Source: Mycolicibacterium nivoides (GTDB taxonomy: Bacteria > Actinomycetota > Actinomycetes > Mycobacteriales > Mycobacteriaceae). Taken from it: a DNA stretch of 64,000 nucleotides. The position numbers were made by a program, and so were the translations under genes. The stretch spans positions 6,738,753 to 6,802,752 of the forward strand of contig NZ_CP034072.1 in the NCBI RefSeq assembly GCF_003855255.1, read 5' to 3'. Of this stretch, positions 17,033-25,341 are shown piece after piece; position 1 is the stretch's first letter, and every line of letters begins with the position of its first letter. The notes below the pieces were generated by a model, which ran no database searches, was not told the origin of the DNA, and worked only from the letters and a program-made list of their open reading frames with translations.

Positions 17033-18394
17033 ATGAGGAAGATCCAGGTAGCAGTCATCGGCGCGGGCCCGGCAGGCATCTACGCCGCCGACATTCTGAC
17101 CAAGGAGTACGAGCACGCGCGCGTCGACGTATTCGACCGGCTGCCTGCGCCTTACGGGCTCGTGCGCTACGGCGTGGCCCCGGATCATCCGCGGATCAAG
17201 GAGATCATCAAGGCGTTGCGCCGGGTGCTCTCCCGTGACGAGAACGCCGTGCGATTCATCGGCAACGTCCACTACGGGACCGATCTGACCCTGGCCGATC
17301 TGCGCCGTCACTACGACGCGGTGATCTTCTCCACCGGGGCGCGAGCGGACCGGGCCCTCGACATCCCCGGCATCGACCTACCGGGCAGCTACGGCGCGGC
17401 CGACTTCGTGTCCTGGTACGACGGACATCCCGACGTGCCGCGCACCTGGCCGCTCACCGCGAAGCACGTCGCGGTACTCGGTGCGGGAAACGTCGCACTC
17501 GACGTCGCCCGGATGCTCGCCAAGCCGGCCGACGAGCAACTCGGCACCGAGATCCCCGGCAACGTCTACCAGGGCCTTGCCGCCAATCAGGCCACCGACG
17601 TCCACGTGTTCGCCCGCCGCGGGCCGGCGCAGATCAAGTTCAGCCCCATGGAGTTCCGTGAGCTGTCACACTCGCCGAGCGTCGACGTCATCGTGCATCC
17701 CGAGGGTTTCGAGATCGACGAGGCCAGCCAGCACGCCATCAACACGAGCAAGTCGACCCGACTCGTGGTGGACACGATGATGAAGTATCTGCAGCGTGAG
17801 CCGACTGGCGCGCCGCACCGGATCCATCTCCACCTGTGCCAGGCGCCCGTGGCGGTGCTGGGCACCGACCGGGTCGAGGGGCTCCGTACCGAACGAACAG
17901 AGCTCTGCGGGGACGGAAATGTCCGGGGGACCGGCGAATTCACCGATTGGCCGGTCGAAGCCGTGTACCGAGCCGTCGGTTACCTGTCCACCCATCTGGC
18001 GAACCTGCCGTTCGATCACCATGCCGGGGTGGTGCCGAACGACGCGGGCCGGGTGCTCGACATCGACGGCGGGTTGATCGATGCGGCCTACGTGACGGGA
18101 TGGATCAAACGTGGACCGATCGGCTTGATCGGGCACACCAAGTCCGACGCGGCCGAAACCGTCACGAGTCTGCTCAATGACCTACCGGGCCTGCGGGCCC
18201 CCGAAACCGCCGACCCCGACGCGATACTCGCGCATCTGGCAGCCGGCGGTGTCGACTACACCACCTGGGCCGAGTGGGAGCGCCTCGACGCCCACGAGGT
18301 GTCGCTGGGCGAGGTGCAGGGCCGTGAACGCGTGAAGGTGGTGCCGCGCGAGGACATGGTCCAGGCGGGCCGCGACGCACTCGTGCGCGACTAG
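17033..18394 (+). CDS. fprA: NADPH-ferredoxin reductase FprA
   Basis: A 453-residue flavoprotein of the adrenodoxin-reductase type. The FAD-binding motif is VIGAGPAGIYAADIL near residue 9, followed by the family stretch LPAPYGLVRYGVAPDHP. The NADPH motif is VLGAGNVALDVARML (about 145), and GWIKRGPIGLIGHTK lies near residue 357. It transfers electrons from NADPH to ferredoxins that feed P450s and other oxidases, and the window holds two complete P450s without their own reductase. It is close in length to M. tuberculosis FprA (456). The IdeR box implies iron-dependent expression. Its last four bases overlap the convergent lumazine synthase gene. Confidence 0.92.
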   Translation: MRKIQVAVIGAGPAGIYAADILTKEYEHARVDVFDRLPAPYGLVRYGVAPDHPRIKEIIKALRRVLSRDENAVRFIGNVHYGTDLTLADLRRHYDAVIFSTGARADRALDIPGIDLPGSYGAADFVSWYDGHPDVPRTWPLTAKHVAVLGAGNVALDVARMLAKPADEQLGTEIPGNVYQGLAANQATDVHVFARRGPAQIKFSPMEFRELSHSPSVDVIVHPEGFEIDEASQHAINTSKSTRLVVDTMMKYLQREPTGAPHRIHLHLCQAPVAVLGTDRVEGLRTERTELCGDGNVRGTGEFTDWPVEAVYRAVGYLSTHLANLPFDHHAGVVPNDAGRVLDIDGGLIDAAYVTGWIKRGPIGLIGHTKSDAAETVTSLLNDLPGLRAPETADPDAILAHLAAGGVDYTTWAEWERLDAHEVSLGEVQGRERVKVVPREDMVQAGRDALVRD

Positions 18395-18843
18395 TTCAGT
18401 GAGCTGTGCAGGGCCAGGGTGGCCGCGACGGCGTTGGCCGCCTCGGCGCCCTTCTTGACGAAGTGCTTCGTGAAGTAGTCGACGTGCTCGTCGTGCTCGT
18501 GGAAATGGTGCGGGGTGAGCACGACCGAGAACACCGGCACGTCGGTGTCGAGTTGTACGCGCATCAGCCCGTCGATCACCGCGGTGGCCACGAAATCGTG
18601 GCGGTAGATGCCGCCGTCGACCACGAGTCCGGCCGCGACGACCGCCCGGTAACGCCCGGTGAGCGCCAGACGCTTTGCGGTGAGCGGAATCTCGAAGGCG
18701 CCGGGAACCTCGAAGAACTCGAGGGCCGCGGCGTCGAAACCGTGGGTGCCGATCTGCTCGGTGAATCCCTCGCGGGCCTTGTCGACGATGTTGCGATGCC
18801 AGGTGGCTTGCACGAACGCGATCTGAGTGGCTGCGTCAGACAT
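18391..18843 (-). CDS. 6,7-dimethyl-8-ribityllumazine synthase, type 2 (RibH2-like)
   Basis: A 150-residue lumazine synthase. The FxPGAxExP motif appears as FEVPGAFEIPLTAKRLA. The GGIYRHDFVATAVIDGLM and VPVFSVVLTPHHFHEHDEH segments are characteristic of the RibH2 type rather than the RibH of the main riboflavin operon. The enzyme condenses a pyrimidine with dihydroxybutanone phosphate in riboflavin synthesis. RibH2 proteins are usually second copies encoded away from ribABDE, as here. Facing fprA tail to tail may be coincidence, although both concern flavin. ATG start at 18843. Confidence 0.85.
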   Translation of the reverse strand: MSDAATQIAFVQATWHRNIVDKAREGFTEQIGTHGFDAAALEFFEVPGAFEIPLTAKRLALTGRYRAVVAAGLVVDGGIYRHDFVATAVIDGLMRVQLDTDVPVFSVVLTPHHFHEHDEHVDYFTKHFVKKGAEAANAVAATLALHSSLN

Positions 18844-18852
18844 GTAGCGACG

Positions 18853-19614
18853 CTATCGCACGCCGAGGTAGGCGTCCGCCCAGGCGCCGATGATCCGGCC
18901 GGCGCGTTTGGCCTGCCCGGGCCCGGTCAGCAGGTGCTCGGAACCTTCCAGGGAGACGAAGCTGCGCGGATGGCGGGCGGCCCAGAAGATGTCGCTGGCG
19001 TTCTGGATGCTGACGGTGTTGTCGGTCGGGGAGTGCAGGATGAGCAACGGCATCTTGAGGGCCTCGATCTTGTCGCGCAGTTCGGCGGCCCGGACATCTT
19101 CGACGAACGACCGCTTGAGGGTCAGCGTCTTGCCTCCGACCATCCACTGGCCGCTGCCCTCGGCGAACACCTGCTCCAGGCACGCGTCGTATTGGTGTTC
19201 GACGTGCCCGACGTCGAACGGCGCGCCAACGGTCACTACGGCCCGCACGCCGGGGGATTGCCGGGCCGCGGCGATCACCGCTGAACCGCCCCACGAATGC
19301 CCGATCAAGATCTCTGCGGGCGTACCGCGTTCGGCCATGAACGTGCAGGCCTTGATCACGTCGTTGACTTTCACGGTGAACGAACCGTCGCCCCAGTCGC
19401 CCCCGGAGTCACCCAGGCCCAGCGCGTCGAAGCGCAACATCCCGATGCCGTCGGCGGCCAGCTGCTTGCAGATGCGCGAGGAGGCCGGAGAGTCCTTGCC
19501 GAGCGTGAAACCGTGCGAGAACACCCCCCATCCCCGCACCGGCCCGTCGGGCCGATCGATCACACCGGCCAGCGTCGGGCCGGTCGAACCCGCGAACGTG
19601 ACGCGCTCACCCAT
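18853..19614 (-). CDS. alpha/beta hydrolase
   Basis: A 253-residue alpha/beta hydrolase. The motif GHSWGG places the nucleophile at Ser107; HGF near residue 34 contributes the oxyanion hole and GSEHLL near the C-terminus the catalytic His. The family resembles dienelactone hydrolase-like or serine aminopeptidase-like proteins whose substrates are unknown. It starts 9 bases after the truncated P450 gene on the same strand and is probably cotranscribed with it. Confidence 0.82.
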   Translation of the reverse strand: MGERVTFAGSTGPTLAGVIDRPDGPVRGWGVFSHGFTLGKDSPASSRICKQLAADGIGMLRFDALGLGDSGGDWGDGSFTVKVNDVIKACTFMAERGTPAEILIGHSWGGSAVIAAARQSPGVRAVVTVGAPFDVGHVEHQYDACLEQVFAEGSGQWMVGGKTLTLKRSFVEDVRAAELRDKIEALKMPLLILHSPTDNTVSIQNASDIFWAARHPRSFVSLEGSEHLLTGPGQAKRAGRIIGAWADAYLGVR

Positions 19615-19623
19615 GACGGTGGT

Positions 19624-19893
19624 CTACCACGGGGCGAGCAGCGCCGCGACAACGCCACGGAGCTCGTCGGCATCCAGTTCGGTGCCGCCCAGTCCGTGCA
19701 GGATCAACCGAGACAGCAGATCGTCACCGATGCGCCGGCACCGGTCGGCGATCATCACATCGATGTAGGTGTCGAGCGCGTCGCGCACGTGGGGGTCCCG
19801 CGGAGCGTCTGCCCAGCGGGTCATCTGGGGCCAGTCGTGGCGCGGTATCCCGAGTGCGGCGTAGATATCGGGCTGAGTCGCTGAAGTCGTCAT
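19624..19893 (-). pseudogene. truncated cytochrome P450 (central fragment only)
   Basis: An 89-residue ORF that matches only the middle of a P450. The stretch GIPRHDWPQMTRWAD is the typical post-C-helix segment, and the part from RCRRIGDDLLSRLI to LDADELRGVVAALL is the G-H region. The stop falls just before the I-helix motif. It lacks the substrate-recognition N-terminus, the ExxR helix and the haem Cys loop, so it cannot be an active P450. It has an ordinary ATG (19893) and no internal frameshift, so it may still be translated. A regulatory or scaffolding role is possible but unsupported; a remnant is simpler. Confidence 0.65.
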
Positions 19894-20113
19894 GTCCGGA
19901 CCATTCTCCCGGCCCGGTGCGGCGACCACCCGCCTGGCACGTAGTTAGCCTGGCACCGTATGTAGCCCGAAATGCGGCGTTGAGTGGAGGTACCCGCGCG
20001 GTTGCCAGCCCGGCTCCGTAATGTGGAGTCTCCGGCGGAATGCGGGCATCGGTCCGTGACGGGCAATGTGGCCCGCCCGCCGGGTAGGTATGTCGTCAGA
20101 TGTGGAGCAATAG

Positions 20114-21007
20114 GTGCCCCTGAACACCATCGCGCTGGAACTCGTCCCGCCGAACCTGGAACGCGGCGTGCAGTACCCGGTCGACGAGGCGCGGAAAGTG
20201 CTCGCCCTGGCTGCCGAAACCGGCATCGAAGGCCGGATACAGCACGTCATGATCCCCGGGATGATCGACGAGGACGACGACCGTCCGATCGAGATGAAGC
20301 CGCGGATGGATGTCCTGGACTACTGGAACATCCTGCGCCCCGAGCTGCCGGGCCTGCGCGGCCTGTGCACGCAGGTCACCTCGTTCCTGGATCAGGAGTC
20401 GCTGGGCAAGCGCCTGACCGACCTCAGCGGGGCCGGTTTCGACGGCATCGCCTTCGTCGGCGTGCCCCGCACCATGAAGGACGGCGAAGGTGAGGGCGTC
20501 GCCCCTACCGATGCCCTGTCGATCTATGAGGAGCTGGTGCCCAACCGTGGCGCCATCCTGATCCCGACCCGTGACGGCGAGCAGGGCCGGTTCAACTTCA
20601 AGTGCGAGCAGGGCGCCACGTACGGCATGACCCAGCTGCTGTACTCCGACGCGATCGTCGGATACCTGACCGAGTTCGCCAAGGCCACCGATCACCGGCC
20701 CGAGATCCTGCTGTCGTTCGGTTTCGTGCCGAAGATGGAGACCAAGGTCGGTCTGATCAACTGGCTCATCCAGGACCCCGGCAATCAGGCGGTGGCCGCC
20801 GAGCAGGAGTTCGTCAGCCGGTTGGCCGAACTCGACCCGGCCGACAAGCGCACGGCGATGGTCGACCTCTACAAGCGGGTGATCGACGGGGTGGCCGAGC
20901 TCGGCTTCCCGCTGAGCATCCACTTCGAGGCGGCCTACGGGGTGTCGAAGCCGGCCTTCGAGACCTTCGCCGAGATGCTCGCGTACTGGGCCCCGGACCG
21001 GGTTTAG
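20114..21007 (+). CDS. mycobacterial-type methylenetetrahydrofolate reductase
   Basis: A 297-residue protein resembling the Rv2172c family, which replaces classical MetF in mycobacteria. Visible features are the N-terminal ALELVPPNLERG (a MetF-type first strand), a TIM-barrel alternation, and SFGFVPKMETKVGLINWLIQDPGN in the second half. It reduces methylene-THF to methyl-THF for methionine synthesis. It starts at GTG 20114 and is monocistronic. The 220-base leader (19894-20113) is GC-rich with several short inverted repeats, but I could not match it to a riboswitch class. Confidence 0.8.
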   Translation: MPLNTIALELVPPNLERGVQYPVDEARKVLALAAETGIEGRIQHVMIPGMIDEDDDRPIEMKPRMDVLDYWNILRPELPGLRGLCTQVTSFLDQESLGKRLTDLSGAGFDGIAFVGVPRTMKDGEGEGVAPTDALSIYEELVPNRGAILIPTRDGEQGRFNFKCEQGATYGMTQLLYSDAIVGYLTEFAKATDHRPEILLSFGFVPKMETKVGLINWLIQDPGNQAVAAEQEFVSRLAELDPADKRTAMVDLYKRVIDGVAELGFPLSIHFEAAYGVSKPAFETFAEMLAYWAPDRV

Positions 21008-21149
21008 TTCTCGGTTGGCGGCCGGCTATGCCAGCCGCTCTCAACACACAGCGGAGCTATTACTTCGCGATGGTGGCGGCCTTGTGTGGGGCAGGTCCGA
21101 GAATCTCGCCTTGAGGTACATCGCTCGGCGACTGTCTTGTGGGGCGCGC

Positions 21150-21299
21150 ATGATCCAACAAACCGCGACAAGCGAGAACGCTATCCACGCTGGGACGTGC
21201 AGATTGTGTCTTGCGTGTCGGCGTGGCGTCAGCGAGATCATCTACGTTGGGGTAAATATCGATCACCTGATCCCCAAGCGCATTGAGGTGCTGATTTGA
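21150..21299 (+). CDS. possible small ORF coupled to the defence ATPase
   Basis: A 49-residue ORF from ATG 21150 (the frame is open back to 21015, 94 residues). Its stop overlaps the TTG start of the ATPase as TTGA. The peptide contains CRLCLACRRG and ends IDHLIPKRIEVLI, a C-x2-C plus DHLIP pattern faintly like the end of an HNH nuclease motif but too short to be one. Lower GC than the flanking metF-like gene fits the same imported segment. No ribosome binding site stands out. It may be only the leader of the ATPase transcript; 21008-21149 shows nothing else recognisable. Confidence 0.3.
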   Translation: MIQQTATSENAIHAGTCRLCLACRRGVSEIIYVGVNIDHLIPKRIEVLI

Positions 21300-23866
21300 A
21301 TCAACCCGGTGGTGGCACGTCGTCGGTAGTTACCGATCCACGGGTGCTCTTGGCCGAGTGGGCGAACCAGAACGATGAATGGGTACGATTTCTGGTCGCC
21401 GAAGTGATCAGCACCGGTCGAGCTATAAGCGACTCAACGATCGAAATGGCCTACCAACTGTTTCGTCAGGAAAAGTCGATCGACAGGCGGGAATTGCCCC
21501 CTGTTGGGCTTCTGAGCACCGAAGCTCGACGCGATGAGGCCGTCCCTCCGCTGCTCTTGAAGAAGCTCGGCAATGTGCGTGGCGTGAATGCGCTCGTTGC
21601 TGGTGCGGTGATTGAGCCGCATGAAGGACTGACGATCCTGTACGGAGAGAACGGAACTGGCAAGACTGGTTACTCGCGCATTTTTAAGGCGCTGGCAGAC
21701 AGTCGGACTGCGGACGCAATTCTCGGAAATATCGAGGCAGAGGCCGAGGAAGATCGATCGGCAACGCTCGAGTACACCCTAGGCTCTGCTGCGGAGGTGC
21801 TGCAGTGGACTGGTGAACAGGGAGTATCTCCGTTCACTCGGATGTCAATCTTCGACACGCCAGCAGTAAGCACACACGTTGATGAGGACTTGGCTTACGT
21901 CTACGTGCCGGCGTCACTCGCCATCTTCAACCACATGGTTGCTGCTATCCAAGCTGTCGTTGCGCGCCTTGATGCTGCGGCGAAATTGCTTCAACCGGGT
22001 AACTCCGGTCTGCTAAACCGATTTCAGCGTGGCTCGGCGATATATCCACTCATCGAAACCCTTGGTGCATCGACCGACCTGTCAGATTTGAGGTCTCGGG
22101 CCGCCAGTGACGATAGCGTCGAAGGGCGGATTGAAAGCCTGACGCAAGCCGTTGCAGCTCTGAGCGCCAATACAATCAGCGTGCAGATCAACTTGAAGAA
22201 ACGGGATCGACGGGTCCTTGAAGAAGCTCTGCGGGCAGCAGAATCGCTGCTGCTCTTCGACACAACGGTTTTCAACAATGAGCTGTCCAAGCGGGCGCGG
22301 CTTATTGCCGACTACGAGACATTCCGAAGCCAGTTGTTTGCTGCAGCAGATTTGCCGGCGGAGCCGGACGACACGTGGAGCCGGTTTGTAGACGCAGGGG
22401 AGGCATATCGGCAGCACCTCGTGGGGCTCGGCGTCCATGACGCCAGCCGTTGTCTGTATTGCCGCCAGCCGATGGGCACGGCGGCGCAGGAGCTGATTTC
22501 CCGGTATGCGAGCTACCTCGAGGACAAGATTTCGGCAGACATCCGTGATTCGGATGGCGTGCTGGGCCGACTGGCAAACGCCGTCACGTCGATCCAATCC
22601 AATGAGATTGTCAGCTTCATAAAGGAATTCGAGGATCGTGACGACAAGCCCGCGTTCTTCACCTCAATAACGGTGCTGGACGAGCTCAGACGCGCCCTCT
22701 TGTCAGCCACTAGTGCAGGCCATCCGGTTGACGCCGATGTTCGGCAGGTAGCGACTGCTGCGAAGACTGTGGTCGTTGCCGCACTCGGAGCGTGTGTTGA
22801 TGACATCGAGGCGCTCGAGCTTCAGTCTCAGAACCGCGTGCAGGCCCTATCCGACAAGCAGCGGGAATTGCTTGAGTTGAAGGACAGCGCGGAGCTGGCC
22901 AAATCATGGCCCCTGATTGAGACGGCCGTGAACAACGCCAAGGAAGTCGATCGGCTTGGCGCACTAAAACGTCCGCTACCGGCGCTTGCGCGAGCTGTCA
23001 CAGCATTGGCTAAGACGGCCAGCGACGAGTTGATCAACCAGAGCTTCGACACACTTTTTCTGGAAGAGTGTGAGGCGCTGCGCGCCCCAACACTCAAGGT
23101 CCAGTTCGTCGGGCGTGAGGGAAAGGCCCAGCGACGCAAGGTGCTAAGCGGCCGTCATAAGCCGTCAAAGGTCCTGTCGGAGGGCGAACAGAAAGTACTT
23201 GCGATTGCGGACTTTCTAGCTGAAGCGCGGCTCGCGGGCATCACTGCGCCGATCATCTTCGATGATCCCGTGTCAAGTCTGGACCACCGGCGAGTAAATG
23301 AAGTTGCGCAGCGTATAGCGCGCCTTGCTGAGAACAATCAGGTCATCGTATTCACGCACGACGTACTCTTCGCTACTACGTTGCTAGCGCTGTTCGAGAC
23401 TACGAAACGTTGCGTGTACTACCAAATCACCGATGAGGATGGTAAAGGGAAGGTTACCCACGCGACGGGCCCGCGTTGGGACACGCTGAGCGGGATCAGA
23501 GGGAAGATCAATTCAATTATTCAAGCGGCCAAGGGGCAAGATGGCGAGGCGCGTGACGCGCTTGTTAGGGCTGGTTACGGCTGGCTCCGATCATGGTGCG
23601 AGGTGTTTACCGAGACTGAGCTTCTGCAGGGTGTCACGCAGCGATACCAGCCTAATGTCGGGATGACCCGCCTGCCGAAGATCAACACCAGCAAGCTCGG
23701 CACGATCGTCCCTGTGCTGACTGAAGTTTTCGAGGAAGCGTGTCGCTATATCGACGGCCACTCGCAACCTTTGCCAACGCTAGGTGTCAGTCCGACCGTC
23801 GGAGGGCTGGAGCAACATTGGGCGCAGCTTCAAGATTTGAAGAAACAAAACGACGGACGAACGTGA
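21296..23866 (+). CDS. ABC-type ATPase with zinc hook (AAA_13/RloC-PrrC-like), putative phage defence
   Basis: An 856-residue protein. Walker A is GENGTGKT at residues 117-124, the ABC signature LSEGEQ at 627-632, Walker B IIFDDP at 653-658, and the switch His688 lies in VFTHD. A long coiled-coil insertion (about 270-600) carries C386-L-Y-C389, a Rad50-type zinc hook. A C-terminal helical region follows the ATPase. Here Arg765-x3-Glu769 and His822 recall the Arg-x3-Glu...His set of PrrC/RloC anticodon nucleases, although the spacing to His is longer. Such proteins sense phage DNA events and cut tRNA. Lower GC and mixed codon use indicate horizontal transfer. No restriction genes flank it. Start TTG 21296 has no clear ribosome binding site. 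Confidence 0.75.
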   Translation: MNQPGGGTSSVVTDPRVLLAEWANQNDEWVRFLVAEVISTGRAISDSTIEMAYQLFRQEKSIDRRELPPVGLLSTEARRDEAVPPLLLKKLGNVRGVNALVAGAVIEPHEGLTILYGENGTGKTGYSRIFKALADSRTADAILGNIEAEAEEDRSATLEYTLGSAAEVLQWTGEQGVSPFTRMSIFDTPAVSTHVDEDLAYVYVPASLAIFNHMVAAIQAVVARLDAAAKLLQPGNSGLLNRFQRGSAIYPLIETLGASTDLSDLRSRAASDDSVEGRIESLTQAVAALSANTISVQINLKKRDRRVLEEALRAAESLLLFDTTVFNNELSKRARLIADYETFRSQLFAAADLPAEPDDTWSRFVDAGEAYRQHLVGLGVHDASRCLYCRQPMGTAAQELISRYASYLEDKISADIRDSDGVLGRLANAVTSIQSNEIVSFIKEFEDRDDKPAFFTSITVLDELRRALLSATSAGHPVDADVRQVATAAKTVVVAALGACVDDIEALELQSQNRVQALSDKQRELLELKDSAELAKSWPLIETAVNNAKEVDRLGALKRPLPALARAVTALAKTASDELINQSFDTLFLEECEALRAPTLKVQFVGREGKAQRRKVLSGRHKPSKVLSEGEQKVLAIADFLAEARLAGITAPIIFDDPVSSLDHRRVNEVAQRIARLAENNQVIVFTHDVLFATTLLALFETTKRCVYYQITDEDGKGKVTHATGPRWDTLSGIRGKINSIIQAAKGQDGEARDALVRAGYGWLRSWCEVFTETELLQGVTQRYQPNVGMTRLPKINTSKLGTIVPVLTEVFEEACRYIDGHSQPLPTLGVSPTVGGLEQHWAQLQDLKKQNDGRT

Positions 23867-23924
23867 GAGAAAGTCGAGCGCAGTTGTCGGGTTTCTGACG
23901 GCATCAATACAGAAAGGTCATTCG

Positions 23925-24740
23925 TTAGTTCTCACCCATCGCCGCGGTGACCGCCTGTGCGATGAACCGCACGGCGTCGTTGCGACTGACCGAGGCCATC
24001 AGTTGTGCGGCGGCCTGGGTCTCGGGGCCGACCAGACACGTCGGTCCCTCAGCGAGGTTGGCGAACGCGGCCGCCACCACGTCGTCGGCGGCGGCTGCCC
24101 CTGATGGGGTGCGGTCCGTGGATTCGATCCGGCCTCGTTCGTGCTCGAGCCTGCGCAGTGCGGGGGTGTCGGTCTTGCCGAGGATCAGCCCGAGCACATC
24201 GACGCCCTCGTCGTGCAGTTCGGTCCACAACGCCTCGGCGAACACCATGTCGAAGGCCTTGCTCGCACCGTAGGCCACCATGTTCGGGCCGCCGGCGAAT
24301 CCGGCGCCCGACCCGAAGATGATGATGCCGCCGCGGCCCCGGTCCACCATCGGCTGTGCGTAGTGGTGGCACAGCTGCATCGGCACCATGCAGTTGCGCT
24401 GCACCAGTGATTTGGCGTCCGAGAGCGGCCCGGACAAGAACGGTGCGAACTTGGGATCGGCGCCCGCGCAGTACACCAGGAAGCCGATGTCCAGATCCGC
24501 GGTCGCCGAGATCACCTCGTCGGAGGCCCCGGGTGCGGCCAGATCGATTGCCAGCGTGCGGGTTCGCACCCCGGTGCGGGCCGCGATGCCTGCCGCGACG
24601 TCATCGAGGACGGCCTGGCGCCGGGCCAGCAGTGCCACGTTGAGGCCGCGCCGGGCCAGCTCCTCGGCCATCGCCGAGCCTACCCCGTCGGAGGCCCCGG
24701 CCACGAGTGCCCACGGCCCGTACTTGTCCGCGAACTGCAT
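23925..24740 (-). CDS. short-chain dehydrogenase/reductase (SDR)
   Basis: A 271-residue classical SDR. The cofactor motif is VAGASDGVGSAMAEELARRG near residue 15, the active-site strand GGIIIFGSGAGFAGG, and the catalytic YGASK follows (about residue 160). ATG 24740 is preferred over ATG 24746 because a GGGAG sequence sits at proper distance. It oxidises or reduces an unidentified alcohol or ketone with NAD(P). It follows the SnoaL-like gene by a few bases on the same strand and probably forms an operon with it. Its 3' end borders the imported ATPase segment. Confidence 0.88.
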   Translation of the reverse strand: MQFADKYGPWALVAGASDGVGSAMAEELARRGLNVALLARRQAVLDDVAAGIAARTGVRTRTLAIDLAAPGASDEVISATADLDIGFLVYCAGADPKFAPFLSGPLSDAKSLVQRNCMVPMQLCHHYAQPMVDRGRGGIIIFGSGAGFAGGPNMVAYGASKAFDMVFAEALWTELHDEGVDVLGLILGKTDTPALRRLEHERGRIESTDRTPSGAAAADDVVAAAFANLAEGPTCLVGPETQAAAQLMASVSRNDAVRFIAQAVTAAMGEN

Positions 24741-24750
24741 TGACATCTCC

Positions 24751-25155
24751 CTAGACAGCTGTGACTCGGACCGGGGTGAACTGCCGTCGTGCGATGCGCC
24801 AACCGTCGGCGGTGCGCACCAGTTCGTCATCGTAGAAACCGACTGCGTTGACGCCGGAGTTGTTGTCGGCAGCCATGATCAGTCCATCGACATAGGTCCG
24901 CGCCGTGGCCGCATCGCCATCGACGGCGACGGTGTGGTTGCTCAGCCGGTGCATGGTGTGCCCGGCGATCGCGTGGGATCGATCCATGAATTCGGTGACC
25001 GCGTCCACTCCGTTCCATGCGCCGATCTGGCCGTAGTCCAGCACGCAGTCATCGGTGAACACGGTCCGGAACAACGGCCAGTCCCGCCGGTCGATACCGG
25101 TCGCGTAGCGGATCAGCACGTCGACGATGTCCAGGCGGTCTTCGTGGTTGGTCAT
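24751..25155 (-). CDS. SnoaL-like / NTF2-fold polyketide-cyclase-type protein
   Basis: A 134-residue protein with the SnoaL_4 pattern: an N-terminal helix (DRLDIVDVLIRYATGIDRRDWPLF), then FTDDCVLDYG, and later AGHTMHRLSNHTVAVDGDAATART. Members are small cone-shaped enzymes or binding proteins such as scytalone dehydratase-like or ring-hydroxylating dioxygenase beta-like folds. The Asp/His residues in DRRDW and TMHRLSN could form an active site. It lies directly before the SDR gene. Substrate unknown. Confidence 0.8.
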   Translation of the reverse strand: MTNHEDRLDIVDVLIRYATGIDRRDWPLFRTVFTDDCVLDYGQIGAWNGVDAVTEFMDRSHAIAGHTMHRLSNHTVAVDGDAATARTYVDGLIMAADNNSGVNAVGFYDDELVRTADGWRIARRQFTPVRVTAV

Positions 25156-25341
25156 GCGTGATCTCCGTTCGGATGCGCAATGATTCGGGCCAGACGCCGA
25201 CCGTAGAAGTGTTCAGGCTGCCGACGGTCCGCGGCAGCGGCGTGCGTACCGTGGTCGGCGAGAGCGACCAGTGCACGCAGGTGGCGCACACTCGACCTCC
25301 ATACCTGGAGCGTATCGGGCTTCGCCGGTGCAAACGGTGGG

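Noticed and set aside
19894..20113. Possible riboswitch (cobalamin or SAM type) upstream of MTHFR
   Set aside because: Several short inverted repeats exist, but I could not match the conserved boxes of either class.
21150..21299. HNH nuclease reading of the small ORF before the ATPase
   Set aside because: Only a C-x2-C and DHLIP are present; the ORF ends before the rest of an HNH domain. Kept only as a possible small ORF.
21008..23924. Mobile element or integrase-mediated island
   Set aside because: No integrase, tRNA, direct repeats or IS ends are visible around the ATPase, so only horizontal transfer is suggested, not a specific element.
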